Source: Reyranella sp.
GTDB taxonomy: Bacteria > Pseudomonadota > Alphaproteobacteria > Reyranellales > Reyranellaceae
NCBI RefSeq assembly: GCF_004297405.1
Contig: NZ_SCVC01000012.1
Coordinates: 369,275-433,274, forward strand
Length of the DNA: 64,000 bases
Direction of reading: 5' to 3'
Part shown: positions 1 to 11,200 of the stretch, piece by piece
Position numbering within the stretch: position 1 is the first letter of the stretch
How the letters are laid out: every line of letters starts with the position of its first letter
Translations under genes and position numbers: made by a program
Notes under the pieces: generated by a model
The model's input: only the letters and a program-made list of their open reading frames with translations
Database searches by the model: none
Told to the model about the DNA's origin: nothing

Positions 1-62
1 GTCATCGTCAGAGCGACAACGCCGATGAGGACCTTCGGGAGAGAGTTTTGAATACCGCTCAT
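1..62 (-). CDS. N-terminus of small membrane or secreted protein (cut by window edge)
   Basis: Only about 20 codons are present, reading leftwards out of the window from an ATG at 62. A strong ribosome binding site (GGAGGTGAC on the minus strand) lies 2-3 bases upstream, which makes the start convincing. The visible residues (MSGIQNSLPKVLIGVVALTM) have one lysine followed by a hydrophobic run, so this may be a signal peptide or first membrane helix. It is codirectional with and downstream of the HdeD-like gene, with 67 bases between them, so the two may be cotranscribed. Function cannot be judged from this fragment. Confidence 0.55.
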   Translation of the reverse strand, partial: MSGIQNSLPKVLIGVVALTM

Positions 63-129
63 TTGTCACCTCCAGGTTTTACGATACGACCGGTCGAGAC
101 GGTGGCGCCTCCGACGCGACGCTTGTCCG

Positions 130-696
130 CTAGGGTCGCGCCTTCAATCCCAAGCCTACTGTGACCCAGCTGACACCTGCCGAGATGAGGTCCACGCCGA
201 GAAAGACACCGAGGATCAGGAGACTCGCGACAGGCCAATGCAGGAGGATCACCACGCCGATGGCGATCGTCAGCAGGGCAGATATCATCACAGCGTACCG
301 CGAGGAGCTCGCCTTCATGGTCGCCGCAAGGACGACTCTCGCAATACCTGACGCAGCGAGCGACAGGCCGAGCAGGAGGGTCAGGAACTTTGCCGTAAGC
401 ATGGGATTCTCGAAGGCAAGGATCCCCGCCGCGATGTACAAGCCGCCGATCAGGACCCAGAGTAGGGCCCGGCTCCAGGGTCTTACTTGGAAGGCGCTGA
501 TCACCTCGGCGACACCGCTGACGACCATCATGATGCCGACCATGAAGACGGTTACGGTTGCCGCGAAGGCGACGCTGGAAAGCGCGACGAGGCCGGCGAA
601 CACATAGATGACGCTCAGCGCGATCACCCATCCAGATTTCGCGCGTAGCGGGTCCCCGAGGGAATTGGCATCGGCCTGCATGTCGGTGGCGGTCAT
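130..696 (-). CDS. HdeD family (DUF308) membrane protein
   Basis: 188-residue integral membrane protein. About six hydrophobic segments can be counted (roughly residues 22-42, 48-68, 78-97, 105-125, 132-152 and 158-178) in three helix pairs, the arrangement of the DUF308/HdeD family. Landmarks include VFAGLVAL, GVAEVISAF in the second helix and GLYIAAGILAF in the fourth. E. coli HdeD is linked to acid resistance at high cell density; most family members have no assigned activity, so that role is not transferable here. The gene is followed by the small membrane gene at the window edge. Confidence 0.85.
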   Translation of the reverse strand: MTATDMQADANSLGDPLRAKSGWVIALSVIYVFAGLVALSSVAFAATVTVFMVGIMMVVSGVAEVISAFQVRPWSRALLWVLIGGLYIAAGILAFENPMLTAKFLTLLLGLSLAASGIARVVLAATMKASSSRYAVMISALLTIAIGVVILLHWPVASLLILGVFLGVDLISAGVSWVTVGLGLKARP

Positions 697-858
697 TCGC
701 GCATCCTAAAATGCACGCCGATCCGCGCATCGGCCAGGAATCCCGATGCTGTTCCGAGCGTCCCAATTCTCGACCGCCTCGAGGGCGACCGGCTCATCGC
801 GACCGGCGCCTATGTCGTTGGGCCGATGGGCTGAGGCCCGACGACGAGATGGTGGAGG

Positions 859-2283
859 CTACGATCCGAGCGTGTTTTTGTGGATCCTGCCGTTCTTCAT
901 GATGACGCGCAGGTTCTTCGCGGGAGTCTCGATCAGGCGGATGTCCTCGAGCGGGTTGCCGTCGACCAGCAGCAGATCGGCGAGAGCCCCGGGTTCGACG
1001 ATGCCCAGTCGCCCTGGATAGGGATTGCGCAGGTTCGACAGCGCCAGCAGTTCGGCATTGGTTGACGTTGCCATCTTCAGGATCTCGGCGTTGCTGTACC
1101 AGCGCGCGAGATGCGTGAGCATGACGCCCTGGCGGGCGGTTATCGCCGGCGAGAACAGCATGTCCGATCCCCAGGCCGTCTTGATTCCGTGCTTGCGTGC
1201 CAGCGTGTAGACGGAGTTCGTGCCGGCGATGACCTGAAGGAGCCTGTCGCGGCTGGGGCCCGTCAAGGGGACCGCGTCGTCGGCGCTGAGGAACGGTTGG
1301 GTGCTCAGCCAGACCTGCTTGTCGGCCATCAGCCGCGCGGTCTCGTCGTCCATGAGATGTGCGTGCTCGATGCACGCCGCGCCGGCGGCGATGGCCCGCT
1401 GAATCGTGTGCGGCGCGTAGGCATGCATCGTGACGTAGGTGTTCCAGTCCCTGGCGACGCCGACGGCAGCGTGCAACTCGGCCTCGCTGAATGTCGTCAT
1501 GTCGAGCGGACTGCGCGGCGAGGACACGCCGCCGCCCGCGACCACCTTGATCTGCGAGGCACCCTGCATCAATTGCTCGCGCGTACGCATCTGGATCTCG
1601 CCCACACTGTCCACGATCATGGCGCCGCCCAACTTCTCCACGGTGCTGAGCTGGCCTGTGGTCCTCGGCAGCTCGGACAGCATGCGCAGGTCGCCATGGC
1701 CTCCCGAGCTGGTGATCATCGCGCCTGATGGATAGATCCGCGGCCCCGCGATCAACCCGTCGTCGATCGCCTGCTTGAAGGAGAAGGTCGGACCGCCGAC
1801 GTCCCTGATCGTCGTGAAGCCGCGCAGCAGGGTGCGCTCGGCTTCGGCCGTTGCGGCGCTGAAGATGTAGCCGGGATCCGCCGTCGTTAGCACCGCGGCC
1901 GGCAGCGCCGCGAACAGCGCGTGCCAATGGGCATCAATCAGGCCCGGCATGACGACCCGGCCGCCGCAGTCGATCACTGTCGCGCCCGCAGGCGGCGGGT
2001 TGTTGGCTGCGTCGATGGCCGTGATCTTCGTGCCCTCGACGATCACCTGGACGTTGTCGCGCAACGAGGAAGACTTGCCGTCGAACAGGCGTGCCTGACG
2101 AAAGACCACCTTGCCGGTCGAACCCGAAGGCTGTGACCGAACTGTTACTGGAAGACCGGCGCTCGCTAGGGTTGCTGCGGTCGCGGTGAGAAAATGGCGG
2201 CGCCCGAGGCCGGAGAGACGGTCTGACAGTTTCTTCAGAACCGGGCTGCAACATGCGCATTGCAAGGAATCGAGTTCAGTCAC
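859..2283 (-). CDS. Tat-exported metal-dependent amidohydrolase
   Basis: 474 residues, GTG start with GGAGAG 7 bases upstream. The N-terminus carries a twin-arginine-type signal (RR at residues 28-29 followed by HFL and a hydrophobic stretch ending near 50), so the enzyme is probably exported folded to the periplasm. The hydrolase domain has the subtype signature of imidazolonepropionase-like and prolidase-like amidohydrolases: HxH at 119/121 (DAHWH), a Lys in QIKVVAGGG, His residues in TMHAY and IEHAHL, and a metal-binding Asp in WGSDM. The closing PGALADLLLVDGNPLED is the standard C-terminal beta sandwich. Substrate unknown. Three cysteines (CACC) precede the signal, which is odd. It is divergent from the AraC gene at 2482, a likely regulator. 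Confidence 0.85.
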   Translation of the reverse strand: MTELDSLQCACCSPVLKKLSDRLSGLGRRHFLTATAATLASAGLPVTVRSQPSGSTGKVVFRQARLFDGKSSSLRDNVQVIVEGTKITAIDAANNPPPAGATVIDCGGRVVMPGLIDAHWHALFAALPAAVLTTADPGYIFSAATAEAERTLLRGFTTIRDVGGPTFSFKQAIDDGLIAGPRIYPSGAMITSSGGHGDLRMLSELPRTTGQLSTVEKLGGAMIVDSVGEIQMRTREQLMQGASQIKVVAGGGVSSPRSPLDMTTFSEAELHAAVGVARDWNTYVTMHAYAPHTIQRAIAAGAACIEHAHLMDDETARLMADKQVWLSTQPFLSADDAVPLTGPSRDRLLQVIAGTNSVYTLARKHGIKTAWGSDMLFSPAITARQGVMLTHLARWYSNAEILKMATSTNAELLALSNLRNPYPGRLGIVEPGALADLLLVDGNPLEDIRLIETPAKNLRVIMKNGRIHKNTLGS

Positions 2284-2352
2284 CGTCCGTCTCTCCGCAA
2301 CCCGATAAGATCATCGGCATAGCAGGAACTGCCTCGCCACGACTGTGCTTTT

Positions 2353-2383
2353 CGTCCCAGACCGTGCCTAGCGTCCCAAAGTA
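2353..2383. promoter_or_regulatory. Candidate AraC-type site: direct repeat of CGTCCCA
   Basis: CGTCCCA occurs at 2353-2359 and again at 2372-2378, 19 bases apart, in the divergent space between the amidohydrolase and the first AraC gene. The second copy extends to CGTCCCAAAGTA, and the same 12 bases recur at 39147-39158 in another AraC-divergent intergenic region. AraC proteins usually bind direct repeats about two helical turns apart. Assignment as an operator is inference. Confidence 0.35.
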
Positions 2384-2481
2384 TGCATGGACGCATTCCT
2401 GCGGCCCCTAGGGCCACTTTTCCTTGCGTACGGTGCCTGCCATTGACACCTTGTGGTTGTCGTATCTCAACGAGGCTCGAC

Positions 2482-3501
2482 ATGTTCGCTCATCACTTTG
2501 CGACGCAACAGTTGCCTAAGGCACGGCAATTGGAAGCTTGGCAAGCGTGGTACGACACGATCTTCGACGTCACGCCGAAGCAGCCTAGCAACGACGATTT
2601 CATCGCGACCAATTCGACCTGGACCGTTCCCGGACTAACACTCAGCCAAGTTACTTCCCCCGCGAGTACCGCGAACAGGACGAAATCCACCATCCGTCAC
2701 AACTCGGTCGATCATTGGGTGATCACGCTCAGCAAGCAGAGCGTGCGCGACGTCGCAACGTGTGGCACCACGTTCGAGGCAGCGCCAGGCACGCCGTTCA
2801 TCTTCTCCTTTGGCGAAGAGATCAGCATCAATCGCAGACGGGAGGACAGCCGGCTCCAGCTCATCCTGGCGCGCGACAACTTCCAGGCCATCGCACCTGT
2901 CGTTGATGCGGCCAGGGGCTTCGCCTTGACATCGCCGGCCGCAAGGCTGCTCGTCGACTACATCCGCCTGCTCGAGCAGAGCATGCCCACGCTGGACGAT
3001 GACGCTGCGAGTCGCCTGGCCAATGCCGTGCAGGCGATGCTGCTGGCGTGTCTCACCCCGACCGCCGAGAGTCGGTCGGCGGCCAGCGATCAGATCAGGC
3101 TCACGTTGATGGAGAGAGTCCGGCGAACCGTCCGCAGGAACTTGCGCTCGCCGTCGCTGGGGCTGGCGAAATTGTGCCGCGAAGCAGGTACGTCGCGGTC
3201 GCAACTTTACCGACTGCTGGAGAGTGAGGGCGGTGTGGCCCACTACATTCTGCGCCGGCGCCTGTCGGAAAGCTTCTCGATGCTGAGCGACGCGCGGAAC
3301 GATCTACCGATTGGCCAGGTCGCGGAGATGCTGTGTTTTTCGGATGCGTCCTCCTTCACCAGAGCGTTTCGGCGCGAGTTCGGCATCAGCCCGAGCGATG
3401 TGCGGGCGGCAACCCATGCGGGCCTCCTGCCTGCGCCCCCGCCGAATCCGCCATTGGGATCAGAGGTCTGCACGTTCAGCGACTGCTTGCGCATCTACTG
3501 A
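2482..3501 (+). CDS. AraC family transcriptional regulator (AraC_binding_2 type)
   Basis: 339 residues from the ATG at 2482 (MFAHHFATQ); an upstream in-frame extension to 2383 looks non-coding and overlaps the presumed regulatory region. The N-terminal part (about 1-200) resembles the ligand-binding domain of AraC_binding_2 regulators: W..WY near residue 20, DHWVITLS, and TPFIFSFG. The C-terminal part (about 235-335) is a double helix-turn-helix, with LGLAKLCREAGTSRSQLYRLLE as the first recognition unit and QVAEMLCFSDASSFTRAFRREFG as the second. The gene is divergent from the amidohydrolase and 18 bases upstream of a paralogue with the same layout. Effector unknown. Confidence 0.9.
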   Translation: MFAHHFATQQLPKARQLEAWQAWYDTIFDVTPKQPSNDDFIATNSTWTVPGLTLSQVTSPASTANRTKSTIRHNSVDHWVITLSKQSVRDVATCGTTFEAAPGTPFIFSFGEEISINRRREDSRLQLILARDNFQAIAPVVDAARGFALTSPAARLLVDYIRLLEQSMPTLDDDAASRLANAVQAMLLACLTPTAESRSAASDQIRLTLMERVRRTVRRNLRSPSLGLAKLCREAGTSRSQLYRLLESEGGVAHYILRRRLSESFSMLSDARNDLPIGQVAEMLCFSDASSFTRAFRREFGISPSDVRAATHAGLLPAPPPNPPLGSEVCTFSDCLRIY

Positions 3502-3519
3502 GAAGATCGACTCGACGTC

Positions 3520-4533
3520 ATGGAAGCTTCGACGTTCTCAACGCGACCTTTTCCGGTGCGAGACCAGGCCCGAGTTTGGGCTGAGTGGTTCCAGCCGACG
3601 TTCGACATGCACCCTGAAACGGAGGAGCAGGAAGGCTTCGCTGCCGAATACTCGGTGTGGAACGTCGGCGACATCTTCATGACGTTGGCAACCGGACCCG
3701 CGACCCGCGCGATTCGCACACCGGCGCATGTGCGCCGCAGTCCGATTGATCATTGGGTCCTTTCCTACTGTCGGCAATGTCCGATGACGATTTCAACAAA
3801 CGGGAAGGACGTCAGTGCCGATGCAGGTGTGCCGTTCCTGTGGTCTCTCGGATATGCCTTGGACGGCCGCAGTATTTCGGCGCCACGCCTGCAGGTGTAC
3901 ATGCCGAGGGACTCGTTCAAGGACGTGACAACGATACTCGACATGGCGGTAGCGAGCACACTGGATACACAACGCGGCCAATTGCTCGCCGACTACTTGA
4001 TGTTGTTGAAGCGCAGCCTGCCGCACCTTTCGTCCGAGGATGCTGCGAGGCTTCCAGCTGCGATCCAGGCCATGCTTGGCGTTTGTCTGGCTCCCACTCC
4101 CGACGCGATGGCCGCCGCGTCTCGCCAGATCCAGCTCACATTCATGGAAAGGGTGCGGCAGGTGGTTCGCAGGAACCTCCGCTCGCCTTCGCTCGGTCCC
4201 GATAGGCTCTGCCGTGAAGCAGGTATGTCGCGCTCGCAGCTCTATCGCGTGCTCGAACAGGCAGGTGGCGTTGCGAACTATATCAAGCGATGCCGGCTCG
4301 CGGAGAGCTTTGTGCTTCTATCGGACGTCTCGAACAGCCAGGCGATCCAAGAGATAGCTGAGATTCTATGCTTTTCCGATGCATCGACCTTCAGCCGAGT
4401 TTTTCGGCGAGAATTTGGCGTCAGCCCAGGCGATGTGCGTTCGGCAGCGCACTTCGGCATAGCGGTTGCACCGGCTCCGGCCTCCAAACTCCTGCCGAAA
4501 GGCCTTAGCTTCAGCAATTTCCTGGGCGGCTAG
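3520..4533 (+). CDS. AraC family transcriptional regulator, tandem paralogue
   Basis: 337 residues, same architecture as the preceding gene: an AraC_binding_2-like N-terminal domain (IDHWVLSYC, VPFLWSLGYALDG) and a C-terminal double helix-turn-helix. The DNA-binding half is very close to its neighbour: RRNLRSPSLG and LCREAG.SRSQLYR are shared, as is LCFSDAS.F.R.FRREFG.SP.DVR. The effector domain has diverged much more. The 18-base gap suggests cotranscription. The pair looks like a tandem duplication in which DNA recognition was kept and ligand sensing changed. Confidence 0.9.
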   Translation: MEASTFSTRPFPVRDQARVWAEWFQPTFDMHPETEEQEGFAAEYSVWNVGDIFMTLATGPATRAIRTPAHVRRSPIDHWVLSYCRQCPMTISTNGKDVSADAGVPFLWSLGYALDGRSISAPRLQVYMPRDSFKDVTTILDMAVASTLDTQRGQLLADYLMLLKRSLPHLSSEDAARLPAAIQAMLGVCLAPTPDAMAAASRQIQLTFMERVRQVVRRNLRSPSLGPDRLCREAGMSRSQLYRVLEQAGGVANYIKRCRLAESFVLLSDVSNSQAIQEIAEILCFSDASTFSRVFRREFGVSPGDVRSAAHFGIAVAPAPASKLLPKGLSFSNFLGG

Positions 4534-4683
4534 CTGCGATCTTCCTGCATGTCCTGGTCTCGCCGTTTAAGTGCTGGGGCACAGACGCACCTTCGGCCGT
4601 TCCTAAATGACTCGTTCCCTGGCGTAGAGCTTGAGCTGGGCGACCGCCCGCTATCACCGGCATTAAGCGGGAGAGAGCGGCTG
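4534..4683. other. Intergenic, nothing recognised
   Basis: Between the second AraC gene and the cytochrome remnant. I see no convincing gene, promoter or hairpin. The sequence may be degraded coding DNA. Confidence 0.4.
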
Positions 4684-4947
4684 CGAGCAGTAAATTTGCA
4701 GCGGCCTAAGGAATTCTGCGTCGGCAGCCGGCAGTTCGATCCCAAGGATGTTGGACTTGCACCGGAGTCGCTGCCCTGCGCGCAGGGATTGACAACATTC
4801 GATACGACCGAGCTTGCGAACAGCAATCGCGGCCATTCCTTCGAGGGAACCGAAACGGACGTTAGGAAACTTCCGCCCGGTGTCATCGGGCGAGGTCTCT
4901 CGCCGACTGAGCGTGGCGACCTGATCGAGTACCTGAAGACCTTGTAG
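4684..4947 (+). pseudogene. C-terminal remnant of a di-haem cytochrome c peroxidase-like protein
   Basis: The last ~88 codons of this frame match the end of cytochrome c peroxidase-like proteins as I know them: RPKEFCVGSRQFDPKDVGL, then TFDTT, then LANSNRGHSF, and finally LSPTERGDLIEYLKTL before the stop. Family members end with GNSN.GHE and LS..ER..L.EYLKTL. The N-terminal ~400 residues with the CxxCH haem sites are absent: the AraC gene ends at 4533, and the sequence between is not haem-protein-like. No plausible start or ribosome site is seen. I read it as a decayed or truncated gene, possibly cut when the AraC pair arrived. Confidence 0.6.
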
Positions 4948-5232
4948 CGGGATTTTCTGGAGCAGGGCTCCTGTCGCATTGCAGCGTCGAGCGGCGGCGT
5001 CAACCTCACCGGCGCTTCGATACGTCGGCGCGGCATCTGCATATCCCGCACGTCGGCCTCGCAGGTCGAGCTCTTGTAAGCACCTCGCGTCTGCGCGACG
5101 GCGGGCTCGAATGCAGCGGTGATCGACACCAGCTTCATGCCAGCGCGCTTTAGTTGTATTGGACAAGACACTTTACAGTTGACGTGCTAAATCCCCGCCA
5201 AACCTGTGGTGGGTTTGGGAGTGGTGGGAAAA
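4948..5232. other. Intergenic region upstream of the autotransporter
   Basis: About 285 bases with no recognisable gene. The end closest to the autotransporter is less GC-rich (around 5150-5190) and should hold its promoter, but no clear -35/-10 pair stands out. A short minus-strand reading frame here starts MKLVSITAAF but resembles nothing I recognise. Confidence 0.4.
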
Positions 5233-8200
5233 ATGCGTAGCGTGAATATGGCGCGCAAGGCGCGGATGGCGGTTGCGTGTCTTTTGGGCGCTACGGCGCT
5301 GACGCCGCTTGGGGCTGCCGCGCAGACTTGGCTGGGAGCGACCGGCCAATACGCTCTCGGGAGCAACTGGACGGGAGGGGCGGCACCCGGTTTTACGGGA
5401 ACAGCGACATTCGGAGCGACGGGAACATCGACCGTCGACCTCTCTGGCGCAGGCTTCGTCCATACGTTCCATTTCGACAGTCTGGCCCAAGCCTATACTT
5501 TCAGCGGCGGGATGATCTTCAACGGTAGCGGCATCGTCAACAATTCCTCGAACGTACAGACCTTCACTGGTGGTACTTACTTCTTCAATAATTCTGCGAC
5601 TGCTGGTAACGCGACATTCTCCCTGGCCGGTGGCGTAATGTTTGCCCTCCAAGGTTCATCCACGGCCGGCACGGCGATCATCAACCTCGACAACAGCACT
5701 CTTGCTGTTAACGGGTCCGGCGCGACATTTGGGAATGCGAAGATAACGGCGAGCAATGGCTCGGATGTGCGCATCGTGACCGGAACCGGCGGACAGGCCG
5801 AACTCACACTTGTCGGCGCAACGAGCCAACTGTTACTTCAAACGAATGGCGGTATTGGCTCCATCGCCGGCACCGAGGGGCAGGTGAACCTCAATTTTCA
5901 GCAGCTCACCGTAGGCAGCAACAACTTGTCGACGAGTTTCGGTGGCTCGATTTACGGCACCGGATCGATCGTAAAGGCAGGGACGGGCACCTGGACGCTA
6001 TCCGGCGCCAACACCTATAACGGCAGCACGACGATCAACGACGGCACGATCTCGATTGCAGCGAACAACAACCTGGGTAACGCTGGCGGCGGACTGATCT
6101 TCGGCGGCGGCGTGCTGCGGACGACGGCCAACATCACCATGTCCCGCGCCACGACCCTGGATGCGGGCGGCATCTTCGATGTCGCGACCGGCACAACGCT
6201 GGCCCAGAACGGCGTCATCGGTGGAAGCGGCAGCCTTACCAAGATCGGTGACGGCACGCTGGCGCTCGGTGGCGCGAACACCTACGGCGGCGGCACGGCG
6301 ATCAACGGCGGTGTCCTCTCCATTTCCAGCAATGCCAATCTCGGCACGGCCGCCGGCACTCTCGCTTTTGGCGGCGGCATGCTGCGGACGACAGCCGACA
6401 TCACCATGTCTCGCGCCACGACGCTGAATTTGACTGGCTTCTTCGACGTCGCAACGGGAACGACGCTCACCCAGAACGGGGTCATCGGAGGCGCCTACGG
6501 GTTGACCAAGAGCGGCGCGGGCACGCTTGTGCTGGGGGCTGCGAACACCTACGGCGGCCAGACAACGATCGAGGGCGGCACGCTGGCGCTGTCCGGTGCA
6601 GGCAGCATCGTGTCGGGCATCGTCGTGCTCACGGCTGCCGGCGCGACCTTCGATATTTCCGCCGCCAGCGGCAACCGGACGATCGGGGATCTGAGCGGCG
6701 TTGCCGGCACGAAGGTGGTGCTGGGCGCCCATACCCTGACGGTGGGCGCGGGCAACGTGATGACGTTCGCCGGCGTCATTACCGATGTCGTGGGTGGCAC
6801 CAGCCTCGGCGGTTCGCTGACCAAGGCCGGCGGCAACAAGCTGACCCTCACGCAGATCCAGGACTACACGGGCGCGACGACCATCACCGGCGGTACGTTG
6901 GCATTGACGGGCGCGGGGAACCTCTTCGCGTCGAGCGGCGTGACGGTCGCGTCCGGTGCGACGTTCGACGTCAGCGGCGCTGGAACCAGCTACAACCCCA
7001 TCCGCAATCTCGCCGGCGCCGGCACGGTAGAACTCGGCGGCAACGGGCTCTCGGTCATGAGCGCCTCGAGCGAGTTCTCGGGCGTGATGAACGGTACCGC
7101 CGCCGCGACGCTCGAACTCCGCAACGGCACGCTGACGCTCTCCGGCGTCTCGACCTATAGCGGCAAGACGCAGATCCATCAGGGGGCGACGCTGGCGCTG
7201 AAGGGCACCGGCTCGATCGCCAGTTCGCTCTATGTCGAGTTCCTGCCGAACACATTGGGCCGCGCGACCATCGACATCGCGCAAACGGCCGCCGGCGCGA
7301 CGGTCGGCGGCCTACGCGACGCGAGCGGCGATGGTGCCGTAGTGCTCGGCGATCGCACGCTTACCATTTCCCGCAACCTCGCGGAGGACTTCAGAGGCGT
7401 TATCTCGGGCAGCGGCGGGTTGGTGCTTGCCGACAATGCCCGGCAACTGCTGAGCGGCGTCAACACCTATGCCGGCATGACGACGATCGGGGCGGGCGCG
7501 GTGCTCGACGTCAGGCTCGGCGGCAGCATCGCTTCGTCGAGCGGGGTCGTGCTCAACGGAGCCGGCGCGATACTCGATTTCTCGGGAGCCAGCGGCAGCC
7601 GCACGATCAAGGATCTGAGCGGTGTCGCCGGTACGTTGGTTTCGCTCGGCAGCAACGACCTGACCGTCGGGACGGCCAACGACACCAGCTTCGCAGGTGT
7701 CATCGAGGGTGCAGCCGCCCTGATCAAGACGGGCAGCGGGACCCTTACCTTGAGTGGTGCCAACACTTACGGATACGGCACCGTGATAAACGAGGGCACG
7801 ATCTCGATATCATCGCATGGCAATCTCGGCACGACCGGCAGCACCTTGACCTTCGGCGGCGGCACCTTGCGGACGACCGCGGATATCACGACGTCCCGTG
7901 CGGTGACCTTGAACGCGGGTGGCGGCACGTTCGATGTCGTGACGGGTACGACACTGACGCAGAACGGAGGCATCGCCGGCAGCGGCGGACTGACCAAGAC
8001 CGGCGCCGGCACGCTGGTGCTGGGCGGCACCAACACCCATGGAGGCGGCACAACGATCAATGCCGGCGTGCTTGCCGTTTCGGCCGACGCCAACCTCGGC
8101 GCTGCCAGCGGTGGCTTGACGATCGATGGCGCGACGTTGCGGTTCATGGCGGGCTTCAATCTGGCGGCCTCGCGCGCCGTAACGCTCGGTGCCGGTGGCG

Positions 8201-11200
8201 GCACGGTCGACACCAATGGCTTCGCCGCGACCATTGCCTCGGACATCGGCGGTGCAGGGGGGCTCACCAAGCTGGGCGCCGGCACGCTGACGCTGAGCGG
8301 CACGAACGGGTATGCCGGAGCGACCGTGATCGACGCCGGCACTCTGGCGCTTTCGGGCAATGGCAGCATCGCCGCGTCGAGCGGCGTCAACCTGGCGGCC
8401 ATCGGCACGACGTTCGACATCTCCGGTGCCAACGGCAACCGCACGATCAAGGATCTCACCGGTGTCGCCGGCACGTTCATCGTGCTGGGCGGCAACAGCC
8501 TGACGGTTGGGACGGCCAACAGCACGACCTTCGCGGGCAACATCTCCGGCGGCGGCGGTCTGACCAAGACGGGCAGCGGCACGCTGATCCTGACCGGCAC
8601 CAACGACTACACCGGCGGTACGACGGTGAGTGCCGGCACGTTGCAGGGCAACACGACCAGCTTGCGGGGTGATATCGAGAACAACGCCGCGGTGGTATTC
8701 GACCAGGCGACCAGCGGCACCTTTGCAGGGGCGATGTCGGGAACAGGGTCGCTGACCAAGACCGGCGGCGGCACGCTGATCTTGTCGGGCACTAACACCT
8801 ATGGCGGCGGCACGACGGTCAACGGCGGCGCGCTCTCGATCTCGCAGGACACCAATCTCGGTGCAGCCGGTGGCGCGCTGACCCTTGCTGGCGGCACCCT
8901 GCAGACGACCGCGAACATCGCGATGTCCCGCGCGACGACCCTGAGCACGGGCGGCGGCACGTTCGATGTCGCGACGGGCACAACCTTCACGCAGAACAGT
9001 GTCATCGGCGGCGGCGGCGGTCTGACCAAGGCGGGCGGCGGCACGCTGATTCTGACGCAGAACAACACGTACGGCGGCGGCACGACGATTTCCGACGGCA
9101 TCCTGCAGCTCGGCAACGGCGGCACCACCGGCATGCTCGCGGGCAACGTGGTCAACGACGGCGTGCTGGCCTTCAATCGCTCCGACAACATCACCTTCGC
9201 AGGTGATATCAGCGGCAGCGGCAGCGTCGCCTACATGGGCTCCGGCACGGTGACCCTGACGGGGGCCAGCACCTACACGGGCGGAACGGCGATCACCGGC
9301 GGTACGGTGCTGGCCGGCTCCGACAGCGCCTTCGGTGCGGCAGGTACGGGGCTGACCATAGTCGGCGGTACGGTCCAGGCGACGGCGACCTTCACCATGT
9401 CGCGGCCGATCACACTGACAACGCCCGGGGGCACGTTCGACACCAACGGCAACACGCTGACCGTGCTCGGCGCAATCTCCGGTACGGGCGGGCTGACGAA
9501 GACGGGCTCGGGTACGCTGGAGCTCGCCGACGTCAATGGCTACTCCGGCGCGACGACGGTCAACGCCGGCACGCTGGCGCTGGTGGGCGCCGGCAGCATC
9601 GCGACGTCGAGCGGCGTCGCGCTCACGGCGAGCGGAGCAACCTTCGACCTCTCCGGTGCGAACGGCGACCAGACGATCCAGGATTTCACCGGTGTTGACG
9701 GCACGTCCGTCGTGCTGGGCAACAACATTCTGACGTTCGGCACGGCCAACAGCACGAGCTTCGCCGGCAGCATCTCCGGCACTGGCGGGTTGACCAAGCA
9801 GGGCAGCGGCACGCTGACGCTCGCGAGCTACGGCAACTACAGCGGAGCGACGACGATCAACGCCGGCACGCTCGCGATCGTGGGTTCGGGCGGCATCGGC
9901 TCCTCGAGCCTCACGGTGGCAAGCGGCGCCACCTTCGACATCAGCGGCAGCGACAATCTGGAAAACCTGGTCACCGACCTGGCCGGCGGCGGCACGGTGA
10001 GGCTCGGCAGCAACCAGCTGGTGGTGGGCACCGCCACGGGCACCTTCTCCGGGTCGATGGTCGATGCCGGCGCCGGCGTCACGCGCGGCGCGCTGACGAT
10101 CATCGAGGGCACCCTGACGCTGTCGGGCATGTCGACCTACGGTGGCATCACGCGGATCTACCAGGGGGCGAGCCTGGTGCTGACGGGGGCGGGCTCGATC
10201 ACCGACACGCGCTACGTGGCCTTCTCGCCGAGCACCGCCGGCGAGGCGACCTTCGATATCTCGGGCACCACCGGCGGCGCCACGGTCGGTGGCTTGTACG
10301 ACACGACCAGCGCTGGCGTCGGCCGCGTCGTGCTGGGCAGCCAGACGCTCACCGTCACCGGTAGCAGCGGCGCCTTCAAGGGCATCATCTCGGGCAACGG
10401 CGGCCTCGCGCTCGCGGCCAATGCCACGCAAGCGTTGGCCGGGGTCAACAGCTATGCCGGCGCGACGACGATCGGGGCAGGCGCGACGCTCATGCTCTAC
10501 GACGACGGCAGCATTGCCGCGTCGAGCGGCGTCTCTCTCACAGGGATCGGCGCGAGCTTCGACATCTCCGGCGCCAATGGTGCCCGTACAATCCAGGACC
10601 TGAACGGCGATGCCGGCTCGACCATTTTTCTGGGTGGCAACAGCCTGACGGTCGGCACGGCCAACAGCACGACCTTCGCCGGCGTGATCGCCGACGATGG
10701 GTTTAACGGCGGCAGGGGCGGTTCGCTGGTCAAGCAGGGCAGCGGCACGCTCACGTTGACGGGCGCCAACACCTATACCGGCGGCACGACGGTGTGGGGC
10801 GGCACCTTGCAGGGCACGACGACGAGCCTGCAGGGCAACATCGAGAACAATGCCAGCGTGGTGTTCAACCAGAGCAGCAACGGCACCTACGCCGGCAACA
10901 TGTCGGGCAGTGGCGCGCTGACCCTGACAGGGGGTGGCAACCTCACTCTTACCGGCACGAACAGCTACAGCGGTGGCACGACCGTGTCGGCCGGCATCCT
11001 GACCGGCAACACGACGAGCCTGCAGGGCGACATCGTCAACAACTCTGCGGTGGTGTTCGACCAGACGACCAGCGGCACCTATGCCGGGGTGATGTCGGGT
11101 ACGGGTAACCTGACCAAGACGGGCGCCGGGACCCTGATCCTGACGGCGAACAACACCTACACCGGCGGCACGATCATTACGGGCGGCATCCTGCAGCTCG

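Noticed and set aside
721..834. Plus-strand frame ending ILDRLEGDRLIATGAYVVGPMG, which reads like a protein C-terminus
   Set aside because: No start or upstream gene to attach it to, and no family recognised; too short to call a remnant.
4530..5171. 213-codon minus-strand frame upstream of the autotransporter
   Set aside because: Overlaps the cytochrome remnant, no ribosome site at its start, no recognisable motif.
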